From the NCBI RefSeq assembly GCF_003515685.1, contig NZ_QWEG01000014.1:1-64000 (forward strand): a DNA stretch of 64,000 nt, written 5' to 3'. Position numbers and translations under genes: made by a program. Shown piece by piece: positions 36,915-46,590 of the stretch. This DNA comes from Neobacillus notoginsengisoli (GTDB taxonomy: Bacteria; Bacillota; Bacilli; Bacillales; Cytobacillaceae). The notes beneath the pieces are model-generated. The model was not told where the DNA came from and ran no database searches. It worked only from the letters and a program-made list of their open reading frames with translations. The first letter of the stretch is position 1. Every line of letters begins with the position of its first letter.

Positions 36915-38384
36915 TTGGAACAGATGAAGGATCCATTGGAACAGGGCTTAACTATTAGTAAAGATTTATTGCCGACAAAGAAAGAAGACAGGAAATGGGG
37001 AATAGGAAATTATTTTACCCTTTGGATGGGGGCCGTACATAATGTTCCATCCTATGTAACAATTGGTGGATTTTTTGCTCTCGGCTTATCTGTCGGGCAA
37101 GTCTTTTGGTCGATTATGATCGCATCCATCATTCTTGGAGCAGTTTTGGTTTTATCAGGCCATGCTGGGACCAAGTTCGGTGTTCCGGCTTCGATGCTAT
37201 TAAGAACTTCTTTTGGTTCAAAGGGTGCAATGGTTCCCGGGATTATAAGAGGGTGTATTGCAGCAATTATGTGGTTTGGCTTTCAAACGTATGCAGGAAG
37301 CCTTGCTGTTACGATCTTGCTCGGAAAGCTATGGCCGGCTTATTTACAATTAGGTGGAGACTGGAGCTTCTTTGGCTTGAATCTACCAGGATTAATTTCC
37401 TTCCTATTATTTTGGGGATTAAATGTTTTGTTTGTTTTTGGCGGCATGGGTGTATTGGGGAAGTTCACCAACATCCTCTCTCCATTGGTTTATGTCGTTT
37501 TCGGCGGTATGGCTATCTGGGCCATTAAACTGGCTGGAATTAATTCGATTCTCAATTACACTTCAAAAGGAATTGAGGGAAATAGTGTAATTGTATTCTT
37601 GGCATGTATAAGTGCCTTATTGGCGACTTGGGCGGCACCGGCCGTGAGTGTTTCCGACTTTACGAGAGAAGCTAAAAGCCAAAAGGCTCAAACAGTTGGA
37701 CAAATTATGGGCATAGTACTGACATACTTATTATTTGCAATCGCAAGTATTGCAGTGATTGTCGGTTCGGAAATTGCGTTTGGAACACCGATTTGGAACG
37801 TACTTGATGTTGTCGATAAATTCGACAGTAAATTTGCGATAGGTATTTCCGTTTTAACCATTTGTTTAACAACATTATCTGTAAACATTACTGGTAACAT
37901 TATTCCGGCAGGATACCAATTGTCGTCCCTTTTTCCAAAAAAATTAAATTTTAAAACGGGTGCATTAATTGCTGCTGTTGTTGGAATCATGATTATGCCA
38001 TGGAAACTCATGGAGAATGCCACAAGTATTTTCACCTTCTTGGGTATAATGGGCGGCTTATTAAGCCCGGTTTTAGGAATCATGCTCGCACAGTACTTTG
38101 TTATAGCGAAAAAAGAAATCAATATGAAGGATTTGTATAGTGGGAACTCCACTTATAATTACCAAAATGGATTTAATATTCCGGCCTTAGTAACGATTGT
38201 GATTTCAGGGTTCTTTAGTTTGATTGGACAATTTGTCCCAGCTTTTAAGCCTTTTTATGATCTTTCATTTTTTACAGGAACAATCTCTGCGTTTTTAATC
38301 TACACGATCCTTGTTAAAAAAGGTCTGTTTTTCTCGAACAGTACTTTTAGTATTAAAGGCAGATTAAAGAAGAAGATTTCTTAG
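36915..38384 (+). CDS. allP: NCS1 allantoin/hydantoin permease
   Basis: A 489-aa membrane transporter of the nucleobase-cation-symport-1 family with about twelve transmembrane segments. Signatures are KWGIGNYFTLWMGAVHNVPSY (residues 25-46) and PASMLLRTSFGSKGA (near 94). It imports allantoin or a related ring with a cation. A TTG start with GGGAGGG 8 nt upstream is favoured, with an ATG three codons later as alternative. It leads the plus-strand run of allantoin genes. Confidence 0.87.
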   Translation: MEQMKDPLEQGLTISKDLLPTKKEDRKWGIGNYFTLWMGAVHNVPSYVTIGGFFALGLSVGQVFWSIMIASIILGAVLVLSGHAGTKFGVPASMLLRTSFGSKGAMVPGIIRGCIAAIMWFGFQTYAGSLAVTILLGKLWPAYLQLGGDWSFFGLNLPGLISFLLFWGLNVLFVFGGMGVLGKFTNILSPLVYVVFGGMAIWAIKLAGINSILNYTSKGIEGNSVIVFLACISALLATWAAPAVSVSDFTREAKSQKAQTVGQIMGIVLTYLLFAIASIAVIVGSEIAFGTPIWNVLDVVDKFDSKFAIGISVLTICLTTLSVNITGNIIPAGYQLSSLFPKKLNFKTGALIAAVVGIMIMPWKLMENATSIFTFLGIMGGLLSPVLGIMLAQYFVIAKKEINMKDLYSGNSTYNYQNGFNIPALVTIVISGFFSLIGQFVPAFKPFYDLSFFTGTISAFLIYTILVKKGLFFSNSTFSIKGRLKKKIS

Positions 38385-38451
38385 GTTAATCAGGTGCTTT
38401 ATAGCACCCCAGGAGAAAAATAAACTCAATGTACTTCAGGGAGGAATTACT

Positions 38452-39807
38452 GTGAGCTACGATTTGATTATTAAAGGCGGGAATGTTGTATTCCACGACG
38501 GGGTTCGCAAAGCTGATATTGGAGTAAAAGATGAAAAGATTGTCTGTATCGCTGAGCAAATCACAAGCGATGCAAAAGAAGTAATTGATGCTGCAGGTCA
38601 GTATGTTATGCCGGGAATGATCGACACACATGTGCATATCAGCGAGCCTGGCCGCACCCATTGGGAAGGGTTTGAAACGGGTTCTAAATCGCTGGCTGCT
38701 GGTGGGACTACATGCTATGTAGAAATGCCGCTAAATGCACTGCCTGCAACAACTAGCAGAGAGAATTTACAGCTTAAGCTCGATGCTGCAATAAATCAAA
38801 ATTATGTCGATTATTCCTTCTATGGCGGACTAGTACCGGATAATTTGGATAAGCTTGCAGAACTGGACGAAGCAGGAGTACCAGCTTTCAAATGTTTCTT
38901 ATCAGATATTACAAGCGAGGTCCCAGGAGACTTCCTTCATGTAGATGATTACACGCTGTATAAAGGCATGCAAAAGTTGGCTGAACTAGATCAATTGCTA
39001 TGCATCCATGCTGAAAATCCTTCGATTACCAAAAAACTTGGCCAAGAATTTGCCAGCTTAGGAAAAAATTCAGGAGTGGAATATGCTGAGTCACGACCGG
39101 TATTTACAGAGGTAGAAGCTGTTTCCCGTGCAATTCTTTTTGCGAAAGAAACCGGATGTAAACTACATTTGGTTCATATTAGTACTTCCGAGGCCATTCA
39201 AGTAATTCAAAAAGCTAGGCAGGAAGGCGTGGATGTAACAGTTGAATCTTGCCCGCACTATTTTGCCTTCACTGCTGAGCAAGTGGATGAAATAGGCCCG
39301 AAAGCAAAATGCCAGCCGCCTATCAGACCTGCTAACGTTCAGGCAAAGCTATGGGAAGAGCTTTTAAATGGAAATATCGACTGGCTTACTTCCGACCATT
39401 CACCTTGTACGGAAGATTTAAAGCAAGGAAATCTGTGGGAAGCTTGGGGCGGAATTAGCGGCTGCCAAAACAATGTCGACCTTATGTTTGACTTGGCCGT
39501 AAAGCAGCGTGGATTAGCGGTTGAAAAGTTTGTTGATTTAATTGCAACAAATCCGGCTAGACGCTTCAACATCCCTACTAAAGGTGAAATCGCCCTATCT
39601 AAAGATGCAGACATTATATTGGTGGATCCTAACCAATCCTATGTTGTAAAAAGAGAAGACCTCTATTATAAAAACAAACATAGTGCTTATGAAGGCAGAA
39701 AAATTGACTGCCGTGTAACGAAAACGATCGTTCGCGGAAATGTCGTTTTCGACCTGGAAAAAGGCATTGTCGGTGAACCAACAGGAAAGCTTGTAACGAA
39801 GAAATAA
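38452..39807 (+). CDS. allB: Allantoinase (first copy)
   Basis: A 451-aa cyclic amidohydrolase that opens allantoin to allantoate. Metal ligands are H60 and H62 in DTHVHISEPGRT, the carboxylated lysine K147 in AFKCFLSD, His in HAENP and HLVHIS, and Asp in SDHSPC. The N-terminus MSYDLIIKGGNVV matches E. coli AllB. GTG start with GGGAGGAATTACT upstream. It is followed by a second allantoinase in the same direction. Confidence 0.9.
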   Translation: MSYDLIIKGGNVVFHDGVRKADIGVKDEKIVCIAEQITSDAKEVIDAAGQYVMPGMIDTHVHISEPGRTHWEGFETGSKSLAAGGTTCYVEMPLNALPATTSRENLQLKLDAAINQNYVDYSFYGGLVPDNLDKLAELDEAGVPAFKCFLSDITSEVPGDFLHVDDYTLYKGMQKLAELDQLLCIHAENPSITKKLGQEFASLGKNSGVEYAESRPVFTEVEAVSRAILFAKETGCKLHLVHISTSEAIQVIQKARQEGVDVTVESCPHYFAFTAEQVDEIGPKAKCQPPIRPANVQAKLWEELLNGNIDWLTSDHSPCTEDLKQGNLWEAWGGISGCQNNVDLMFDLAVKQRGLAVEKFVDLIATNPARRFNIPTKGEIALSKDADIILVDPNQSYVVKREDLYYKNKHSAYEGRKIDCRVTKTIVRGNVVFDLEKGIVGEPTGKLVTKK

Positions 39808-39878
39808 CTTATACGCCATATTCAGTCTTCCCATCGCCTAGATTTGGCGATGGGAATCAAACGCTAGGGGGATTAAAA

Positions 39879-41216
39879 GTGGCTAGTTTCGACTTAATAA
39901 TAAAAAATGGACAAATCGTTACCGAAGACGCAATCGTTCAAGGAGATATCGCGATTAAGAACGGAAAAATTGCTGCTGTCGGCAACTCTTTAGAGGGAAA
40001 TGCGGATAAAGTAATTGACGCAAAAGGACTCCACATTCTGCCTGGTCTAATTGATACCCACGTTCACTTTAATGAGCCGGGAAGAACAGAATGGGAAGGT
40101 CTTGAAACAGGGAGCAGAAGTTTGGCCGCGGGCGGAGTAACTTCCTTTGTAGATATGCCGCTAAATAGTACGCCTCCTACGATAAATAAGAAAAATTTAG
40201 ATTTGAAAAAATCTCTTGCTGAGGAAAAATCCATCGTAAACCCATATTTTTGGGGCGGCTTGGTACCGGAAAATATTGATGATTTGAAGGAACTTCATGA
40301 AAATGGAGTCTTAGGCTTTAAAGCATTTATGTCACCAAGTGGAATTGCTGATTTTAGCAATGTAGATGATGAAACCATCTTTAAGGGCATGAATGAAATT
40401 ACCTCTGTAGGGTCTTTTTTAGCTGTACATGCTGAAAGCACGGTCATTTGTGATCAACTTGCGCAAAAAAAGCAAAAAGAAGGCAAAACATCTGCACGCG
40501 ATTTTGTCGAATCCCGACCGATCATTTCAGAAATTGAAGCGGTGCGCCGAATCCTTTCCTATGCAGAAGCAACTGGATGCCGATTGCATATTGTGCACGC
40601 CAGCAGCAGGAAGGTTGTCGAGATCATTGAAGAGGCGAAACAAAGAGGAGTAAATATTACTGTTGAAACTTGCCCGCATTATCTGTCTTTAACGGTGAAG
40701 GATTTGGAAGAAAAAGGCGGATTAGCAAAATGCTGCCCTCCTCTTCGGGATGAAGAAGAAGTGGAAGACTTGTGGGTAGCTGTAGCCAATGGCGAAATTG
40801 ATGTCATTGCTTCCGACCATTCACCAGCGCCTGCCTCCATGAAGAAGATTGAAGGTAACTTCTTTGAAGGTTGGGGCGGTATTTCAGGTGCGCAGTCCAC
40901 TTTGAATATTTTGCTGACAGAAGGTTATTTTAAACGAAATATTCCATTGGAGAAAATCGTCGCTTTAACAGCTACAAACCCGGCAAAGTTATTTGGGCTT
41001 TCAAATAAAGGAACCATTGCTGCTGGCTACGATGCCGATTTGGCGATTGTTAATTTGGATGAAAGCTTTGAGCTTAAGGAAGAAGATTTATTCTACCGTC
41101 ACCAGCACTCACCATATGTTGGCATGACATTTAAAGGGAAAGTAAAAACAACCATTGTCAACGGAGAAATTGTTTTTGACAATGGCCATATTACCAAAGA
41201 GTTAACGAATGCTTAA
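39879..41216 (+). CDS. Allantoinase or allantoinase-like cyclic amidohydrolase (second copy)
   Basis: A 445-aa paralogue of the previous gene with the same ligands: H61/H63 in DTHVHFNEPGRTEW, lysine in GFKAFMSPSG, HAES, HIVHASS and SDHSPAP. Clearly diverged, so it is an old duplication or a separate acquisition. It may prefer a different stereoisomer or a related hydantoin. GTG start, weak AGGGGGAT site. Ends with an intrinsic terminator. Confidence 0.85.
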   Translation: MASFDLIIKNGQIVTEDAIVQGDIAIKNGKIAAVGNSLEGNADKVIDAKGLHILPGLIDTHVHFNEPGRTEWEGLETGSRSLAAGGVTSFVDMPLNSTPPTINKKNLDLKKSLAEEKSIVNPYFWGGLVPENIDDLKELHENGVLGFKAFMSPSGIADFSNVDDETIFKGMNEITSVGSFLAVHAESTVICDQLAQKKQKEGKTSARDFVESRPIISEIEAVRRILSYAEATGCRLHIVHASSRKVVEIIEEAKQRGVNITVETCPHYLSLTVKDLEEKGGLAKCCPPLRDEEEVEDLWVAVANGEIDVIASDHSPAPASMKKIEGNFFEGWGGISGAQSTLNILLTEGYFKRNIPLEKIVALTATNPAKLFGLSNKGTIAAGYDADLAIVNLDESFELKEEDLFYRHQHSPYVGMTFKGKVKTTIVNGEIVFDNGHITKELTNA

Positions 41217-41230
41217 ACAATTATAGAATC

Positions 41231-41266
41231 AAAAAGGGCGTAGAGGATATCTTCTCTAGCCCTTTT
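41231..41266 (+). terminator. Terminator after the second allantoinase
   Basis: AAAAAGGGCGTAGAG and CTCTAGCCCTTTT form a stem with one bulge, ending in TTTT. Confidence 0.8.
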
Positions 41267-41343
41267 AATATAAGGCAGCTTTTTTACCGAAAGCATCGAC
41301 TCCCTGACACAATCACTTTGATTAGAAAGGTTTGAAGCTGCAT

Positions 41344-43017
41344 ATGGAATTCAGAGTTAAAGATTTACTAAATATACCATCACTTAAAGACGCAGTCGTT
41401 CTTAGTGGAAACGGCTATTTGAATAACGTAATAAAAGGGGCCACAATCATGGAAGCTCCAGACATTACGGACTGGTTAAAGGGTGGGGAGCTGATTATGA
41501 CAAGCTTTTATCCGATTCGTTCTTTTAATGAAGAGGAACAAAAGCGGTTTATTGTCAAATTGGTAGAAAAAGGGGTTAGCGCCCTTGTAGTAAAAACCCA
41601 TCGCTACGTCGCTGAAATTCCCGAACCTATGGTAAGTGCGGGTGAAGCCTACCGGATGCCGATTATCCAAATTCCGAAGGAGATTCCCTATGTAGACGTG
41701 CTGTATCCAGTCATGGGGAAGATACTTAATAATCAAGTGATCAAACTGCAATATTACAAAGAAATACATGACAGATTTACGGCTTTATCTCTGGCTGATG
41801 AGGGGCCCGATAAAATAATTGAGACGTTAGAGAGGTTGATCGGCAATCCCGTCGCCCTTTTTGATCGGAATTTCCATTGTATAGTGTCAACACTTCCTTC
41901 CCTTGCCGCATTCGAACTAGTTGAAAAAATCCCATATTATAAACAGACTGAGGGGATTAAATTTCCTCATTTCCGGCAAATTGTCAAATACCCAGACCTA
42001 AGTGGTCAAATAGGATATCAAATCGTTGTACCGGTTGAAACGATGAACAATATCAAAACCTATCTGTTGATTGGTGAAGTTCATAAACCACTTGAAGAAC
42101 TTGATTTTATCGCTGTTGAAAATGCCGCAACCGCGCTTTCCCTTGAATTAGTCAAACAGTTTGCGGTCGCGGAAGTGGATAAGAAATTTAAAAATGACTT
42201 ATTAGGTGAATTAATTGAAGGGAAAGTACAATCTCCTACATCCATCTATCAAAATGCCAATTTAATTGGATGGGATTTATCTGGTTCCTTTGCAGCTGTT
42301 TTGTTTAAAGTGTTAAATCATGGCGAAACAATTTCTTCCAAGAGAAATAAATGGGGCCTGTCAATGCAGAATGAGATGATGGTGTATGATGTGATCCATC
42401 GTTTCCTGCCAAATGAGATTATTGGAACAAAAAGCAACTTAGTCATCGTGCTTTGGAAAATCGATGATAAGGAAGAAAATGATAAGCTATGGATGTCAAA
42501 AATAAATCAAACAGCTCGAAAGATCCAAGAGCTGCTAAAAACACAGAATAGCAAGATGGGGCTTCAAGTAGGAATTGGAAACATCGCTACTAGTATGGCT
42601 GAAATTTCGGCGAGCTTTAAAAAAGCACAAGATGCACTAGAGCTTGGAGAGGTTTTACATGGAAAAGAGACCATTACTGCGTTTTCGGAATTGGGCATAT
42701 TTAGGCTCTTGAGCCAAATTGAAGACATAGGTCTCCTAAAAACGTTTATTCCAGCTTCATTGCAAAAATTGCTAGATTATGCACAAGCAAATCAAAAAGA
42801 TTTGTTACAAACGTTAAAAGTCTTCTTGGAGTGCAATCAAAATGCGACAAGGACGGCGCAAGTACTTTACGTACATCATAAAACCGCTGTTTATCGGCTT
42901 GATAGAATCAAGGAGATTACCGGAATGAAGTTTGAAGACCCGGAGGAAATGTTATCTGTTCAAGTCGGGTTGAAAATTATCAATCTTCTTGAACGAGAAA
43001 ACAAACCAATATATTGA
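41344..43017 (+). CDS. PucR-family regulator (second)
   Basis: A 557-aa PucR/CdaR-type regulator: N-terminal PucR domain (FRVKDLLNIPSLKDAVVLSG), central region and C-terminal HTH_30 (TARTAQVLYVHHKTAVYRLDR near residue 510). The two PucR proteins of this locus are diverged and encoded in opposite directions. This one probably controls the downstream permease-allC-allK block. ATG 41344 is preferred because the TTG at 41332 is only 1 nt from the AGAAAGG site. Confidence 0.85.
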   Translation: MEFRVKDLLNIPSLKDAVVLSGNGYLNNVIKGATIMEAPDITDWLKGGELIMTSFYPIRSFNEEEQKRFIVKLVEKGVSALVVKTHRYVAEIPEPMVSAGEAYRMPIIQIPKEIPYVDVLYPVMGKILNNQVIKLQYYKEIHDRFTALSLADEGPDKIIETLERLIGNPVALFDRNFHCIVSTLPSLAAFELVEKIPYYKQTEGIKFPHFRQIVKYPDLSGQIGYQIVVPVETMNNIKTYLLIGEVHKPLEELDFIAVENAATALSLELVKQFAVAEVDKKFKNDLLGELIEGKVQSPTSIYQNANLIGWDLSGSFAAVLFKVLNHGETISSKRNKWGLSMQNEMMVYDVIHRFLPNEIIGTKSNLVIVLWKIDDKEENDKLWMSKINQTARKIQELLKTQNSKMGLQVGIGNIATSMAEISASFKKAQDALELGEVLHGKETITAFSELGIFRLLSQIEDIGLLKTFIPASLQKLLDYAQANQKDLLQTLKVFLECNQNATRTAQVLYVHHKTAVYRLDRIKEITGMKFEDPEEMLSVQVGLKIINLLERENKPIY

Positions 43018-43232
43018 ATACGCTAGCTGTTTTTTGAACGCCTAGAAAACTTAGCACTTTATGCTAATTGTGTGCATAGTGCATTAAACTCACGGTCTAT
43101 TTTGTTCAATTTGTTGGTTGAAAGCCAGTGAAGAAAGATGTAAATTATAGGAGGTTGATAGACTGATTGCTTCTCGTATAAACCACATAATTTATTCGTT
43201 TACGGTCAATAGAAAAGGGAGGAAATTGATAA

Positions 43233-44846
43233 ATGGATTTACCTGTAAATATATTGATGTGGCTGATGGCTGCTTTACCTATAGTAATCCTTATTTTACT
43301 CATGGTGAAGTTTAATTGGGGAGCTGCGGAAGCCGCGCCCATTGGACTTTTGGCGGCATTTATCATTTCCATCGTTTTTTTCAAATCGGATTTGCAATTA
43401 ATAGGTTTGGAAAGTGCGAAAGGTATTTGGACTTCTGTAACCGTCATCATGATTATTTTGCCTGCTATTCTAATATATGAAGTGGCCAGTGAGGCCAACG
43501 CATTTGATAGTATTCGCAACGGATTAAAAAAATTCACGTCAAATGAACTGCTTCAATTAATGGCTATAGGCTGGGTGTTCGCCAGTTTCTTGCAAGGGAT
43601 CACTGGCTTTGGTGTTCCGATCGCGGTTTGTGCCCCGTTATTAGTCGGACTGGGTGTCAGACCACTATGGGCTGTCGTCATTGCTCTATTAGGGCAGGCT
43701 TGGGGCAATACGTATGGAACCTTAGCTGTGGCATGGGACGCGCTTGTTTCCCAGGCGGGTATTCAAGGATCAACGTTAACGGAAGCCGCTATATGGGCTT
43801 CTTTATTCATCTGGATTATTAATATAGCCACAGGTATTACGATTAGCTGGGCCTATGGCCGCTGGACGGCTGTGAAAAAAGGTTTGCCGGCAGTTCTCAT
43901 TATCTCTTTAATTCAGGGTGGAGGACAAACGCTTTTATCACAAACAAATCCTGCATTAGCAGCATTTATTCCATCATTACTGTCACTGGTCGCAATTTAT
44001 TTCATTGGAAAGATCAGCATGTACAGGCAATCTTGGAGTATGCATGCTAGTCCCATCATGCTTCGTCAAGAAAGAGAAACGGATGAGGTTGAAGTGGCTG
44101 CTGATGATTCTCTTACTATGAATCAAGCATTTTTTCCTTTTTACGTATTAACTGTTATCACATTACTTGTTTTACTAATTTCCCCTTTAAAGGAATTTTT
44201 GAATCAATGGAAGGTTGGTCTCAGTTATCCTGAGACGTCGACTGTCTATGGCATAGTAAACCATGCTTATGATTTGTTCTCACCTCTTATGCCATTAACG
44301 AATTCCGGTTTATTTCTGCTTCTATCCGCAATCACAGGCTTTATCTTTTTTAAGAAAAAAGGAAAGATTGAAAAAGGCGGAGGAATGCGGGCGATCAGGA
44401 GAACGATTGAAAAAACCATCCCTTCTACGATTGCAGTGATCGGACTGATCATTATGTCTAAAATAATGGGCGGAACTGGACAGACAACAGAACTTGCGAT
44501 GGGAACTGCCGGAGTTATGGGTCAGACTTATGTATTTTTGGCACCGGCGATTGGCGTTCTAGGATCATTTATGACTAGCAGCAATATGTCCTCCAATATA
44601 TTATTCGGTGGGTTCCAACAGGCGACATCTTCGCTATTGCGTTTAAACGAAGCAGCTATATTGGGTGCTCACACTGCAGGCGGCGCGCTTGGGTCGGTTC
44701 TATCGCCAAGTAAAATCATTCTTGGGACAACAACGGCTGGAATCCTTGGTCAGGAAGGCCATGTCCTTAAAAAGATTTTGCCTGTCGTCATAACGGTTGC
44801 TATTTTGATAGGAATCATATTAACGGTTGTTACACGGTTTATTTAG
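43233..44846 (+). CDS. LctP-family permease
   Basis: A 537-aa transporter of the lactate permease family with twelve or more transmembrane segments. Signatures are QGITGFGVPIAVCAPLLVGLG (near 111-131) followed by GQAWGNTYGTLAVAWD. Family members carry lactate and glycolate. Inside an allantoin operon it may move a small pathway acid such as oxamate, glycolate or glyoxylate, which is an inference. GGGAGG precedes the ATG. It is coupled to a small membrane gene 14 bp downstream. Confidence 0.85.
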   Translation: MDLPVNILMWLMAALPIVILILLMVKFNWGAAEAAPIGLLAAFIISIVFFKSDLQLIGLESAKGIWTSVTVIMIILPAILIYEVASEANAFDSIRNGLKKFTSNELLQLMAIGWVFASFLQGITGFGVPIAVCAPLLVGLGVRPLWAVVIALLGQAWGNTYGTLAVAWDALVSQAGIQGSTLTEAAIWASLFIWIINIATGITISWAYGRWTAVKKGLPAVLIISLIQGGGQTLLSQTNPALAAFIPSLLSLVAIYFIGKISMYRQSWSMHASPIMLRQERETDEVEVAADDSLTMNQAFFPFYVLTVITLLVLLISPLKEFLNQWKVGLSYPETSTVYGIVNHAYDLFSPLMPLTNSGLFLLLSAITGFIFFKKKGKIEKGGGMRAIRRTIEKTIPSTIAVIGLIIMSKIMGGTGQTTELAMGTAGVMGQTYVFLAPAIGVLGSFMTSSNMSSNILFGGFQQATSSLLRLNEAAILGAHTAGGALGSVLSPSKIILGTTTAGILGQEGHVLKKILPVVITVAILIGIILTVVTRFI

Positions 44847-44860
44847 GAGGAATATTAAAA

Positions 44861-45130
44861 ATGAAGGGTTTTTTTTCAAGCAAAATAGGTTACCAAACAA
44901 TTGCTACGCTTGTTACACTCTTGTCCTTCCCTTTTCTTTATGTGGGCGGCACACAGCATAGTAGCGGTGTTTTGAATATTGGCTTCTTATTGATGCTGTC
45001 AGGAATGCTGGCTACCCCAGTTATAGGGTTTGTTTATGGGAAAAAATCAGCAAAAACAGAAATTGCCAAAGAAGTTGCGAAAGAAGTTTCAAAAGTTGCA
45101 AGCCCGAAATTACGTGGCAACGAAGTATAA
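44861..45130 (+). CDS. Small two-helix membrane protein
   Basis: An 89-aa protein with two hydrophobic segments (about residues 10-28 and 37-58) and a charged C-terminal tail with repeated AKEVAKEVSK. TAGGAGGA ribosome site. It is directly downstream of the LctP-like permease and may be an accessory subunit. No family is recognised. Confidence 0.75.
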   Translation: MKGFFSSKIGYQTIATLVTLLSFPFLYVGGTQHSSGVLNIGFLLMLSGMLATPVIGFVYGKKSAKTEIAKEVAKEVSKVASPKLRGNEV

Positions 45131-45147
45131 ATTTCTAAGCGAAGGTT

Positions 45148-45179
45148 AAAAAACATCGGCAAAAGGCCCGATGTTTTTT
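45148..45179 (+). terminator. Terminator before allC
   Basis: AAAAAACATCGG and CCGATGTTTTTT around GCAAAAGG. It separates the permease unit from the enzyme operon. Confidence 0.88.
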
Positions 45180-45329
45180 CTTCCACATTGCTTTTGTCCA
45201 ATGTGGATAAAAAAACATATTAATTTTATCTATATATCATAATGAAATCTAAAGTGAAAATGCTTACACTAAAGTAGGGAAGAATAGATATGAATCGTTA
45301 TCTGAACTTTTTTCTTGGGGGTAACACCA

Positions 45330-46556
45330 ATGGATGATTTACAAAGAGAAGTAGCTGAAAGATTGGATTGGTTAGGCGAGTTTGGAAAAGATCCAAAAGG
45401 AGGAGTCAGCCGCCTATTATATTCCAAAGAGTGGACCGAGGCTCAGCATGCTTTAAAAGCTTGGATTGAGCAAGAAGGCCTGGAAGCCCAATTTGATGAA
45501 ATTGGCAATTTATTTGGGGTATTAAAAGGAAAAGATACCGGCGAAACAGTTCTTACGGGTTCGCATGTTGATACCGTTATAAACGGCGGGCGATATGATG
45601 GCGCCTATGGAATTGTGGCTGGAATCCTTGCGCTGAAGTATTTAAAAGAAAAATATGGCCAACCGCTTCGAAACATTGAAGTCGTTTCAATGGCAGAAGA
45701 AGAAGGTAGCCGCTTCCCTTATACCTTCTGGGGCTCAAAGAACATTGTAGGATTAGCCAAACGTGAAGATGTTGAAAATATTCGCGATTTTGAAGGCACA
45801 TCGTTTGTTGAAGCAATGAAGAGCTCAGGCTTTGATTTTAGAGATGAATCGAAAGAAGCGCGAAAGGACATCAAAGCGTTTGTTGAAGTTCATGTTGAAC
45901 AGGGAAGTGTGTTAGAAACAGAAAAGAAATCAGTTGGTGTGGTACATAGTATTGTTGGTCAGCGAAGATTTACTGTTGAAGTAGTGGGAGAAGCGAACCA
46001 TGCAGGTACAACTCCAATGGGATACAGAAAAGATGCAGTTTATGCTGCAAGCCAAATGATATTCGAACTGATTAAGATGGCAAGAGAAGTGGGCGACCCA
46101 CTTGTCACAACAGTCGGCAAGATTGAGGTGCAGCCGAATATCGTCAACGTTGTGCCTGGAAAAGCAATCTTCACCATAGACGTGCGCCATACAGATAAAG
46201 AGGCAATCGTATCCTTTACAGATCAGATCACTGCAAAAATTAATGAGGTTTCAAAAGAACACGGTGTTGAAGCGGCCATTGACATGTGGATGGATGCAGA
46301 CCCGGTTCCAATGGACCCCCAAGTAGTTGAATTGATTGAGAAGCAATGTAAGGAAAACGGTTTGAATTATAAGTTAATGCATAGCGGCGCGGGACATGAT
46401 TCGCAAATTTTTGCGCCACATGTGCCGACAGCAATGTTATTTGTACCTAGCCTTAAAGGGATTAGCCATAATCCAGCCGAATATACCGAGCCGGAAGATT
46501 TAGCTGAAGGGGTTAAAGGACTCATTGGCGCCCTTTATGAACTAGGTTATAAATAA
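45330..46556 (+). CDS. allC: Allantoate amidohydrolase
   Basis: A 408-aa M20-type metalloenzyme converting allantoate to ureidoglycine with release of CO2 and ammonia. Ligands are His in TGSHVDTVINGGRYDG (near residue 80), EEEGSRFPY (near 127), His in FVEVHVEQGSVLE (near 190) and His in SGAGHDSQ. I begin at ATG 45330, with GGGGGT 7 nt upstream, because the TTG at 45315 lies inside that site. Followed by allE after 34 bp. Confidence 0.92.
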   Translation: MDDLQREVAERLDWLGEFGKDPKGGVSRLLYSKEWTEAQHALKAWIEQEGLEAQFDEIGNLFGVLKGKDTGETVLTGSHVDTVINGGRYDGAYGIVAGILALKYLKEKYGQPLRNIEVVSMAEEEGSRFPYTFWGSKNIVGLAKREDVENIRDFEGTSFVEAMKSSGFDFRDESKEARKDIKAFVEVHVEQGSVLETEKKSVGVVHSIVGQRRFTVEVVGEANHAGTTPMGYRKDAVYAASQMIFELIKMAREVGDPLVTTVGKIEVQPNIVNVVPGKAIFTIDVRHTDKEAIVSFTDQITAKINEVSKEHGVEAAIDMWMDADPVPMDPQVVELIEKQCKENGLNYKLMHSGAGHDSQIFAPHVPTAMLFVPSLKGISHNPAEYTEPEDLAEGVKGLIGALYELGYK

Positions 46557-46590
46557 GATACAAAAACTACGTTTAGAGGAGATATGAGAT

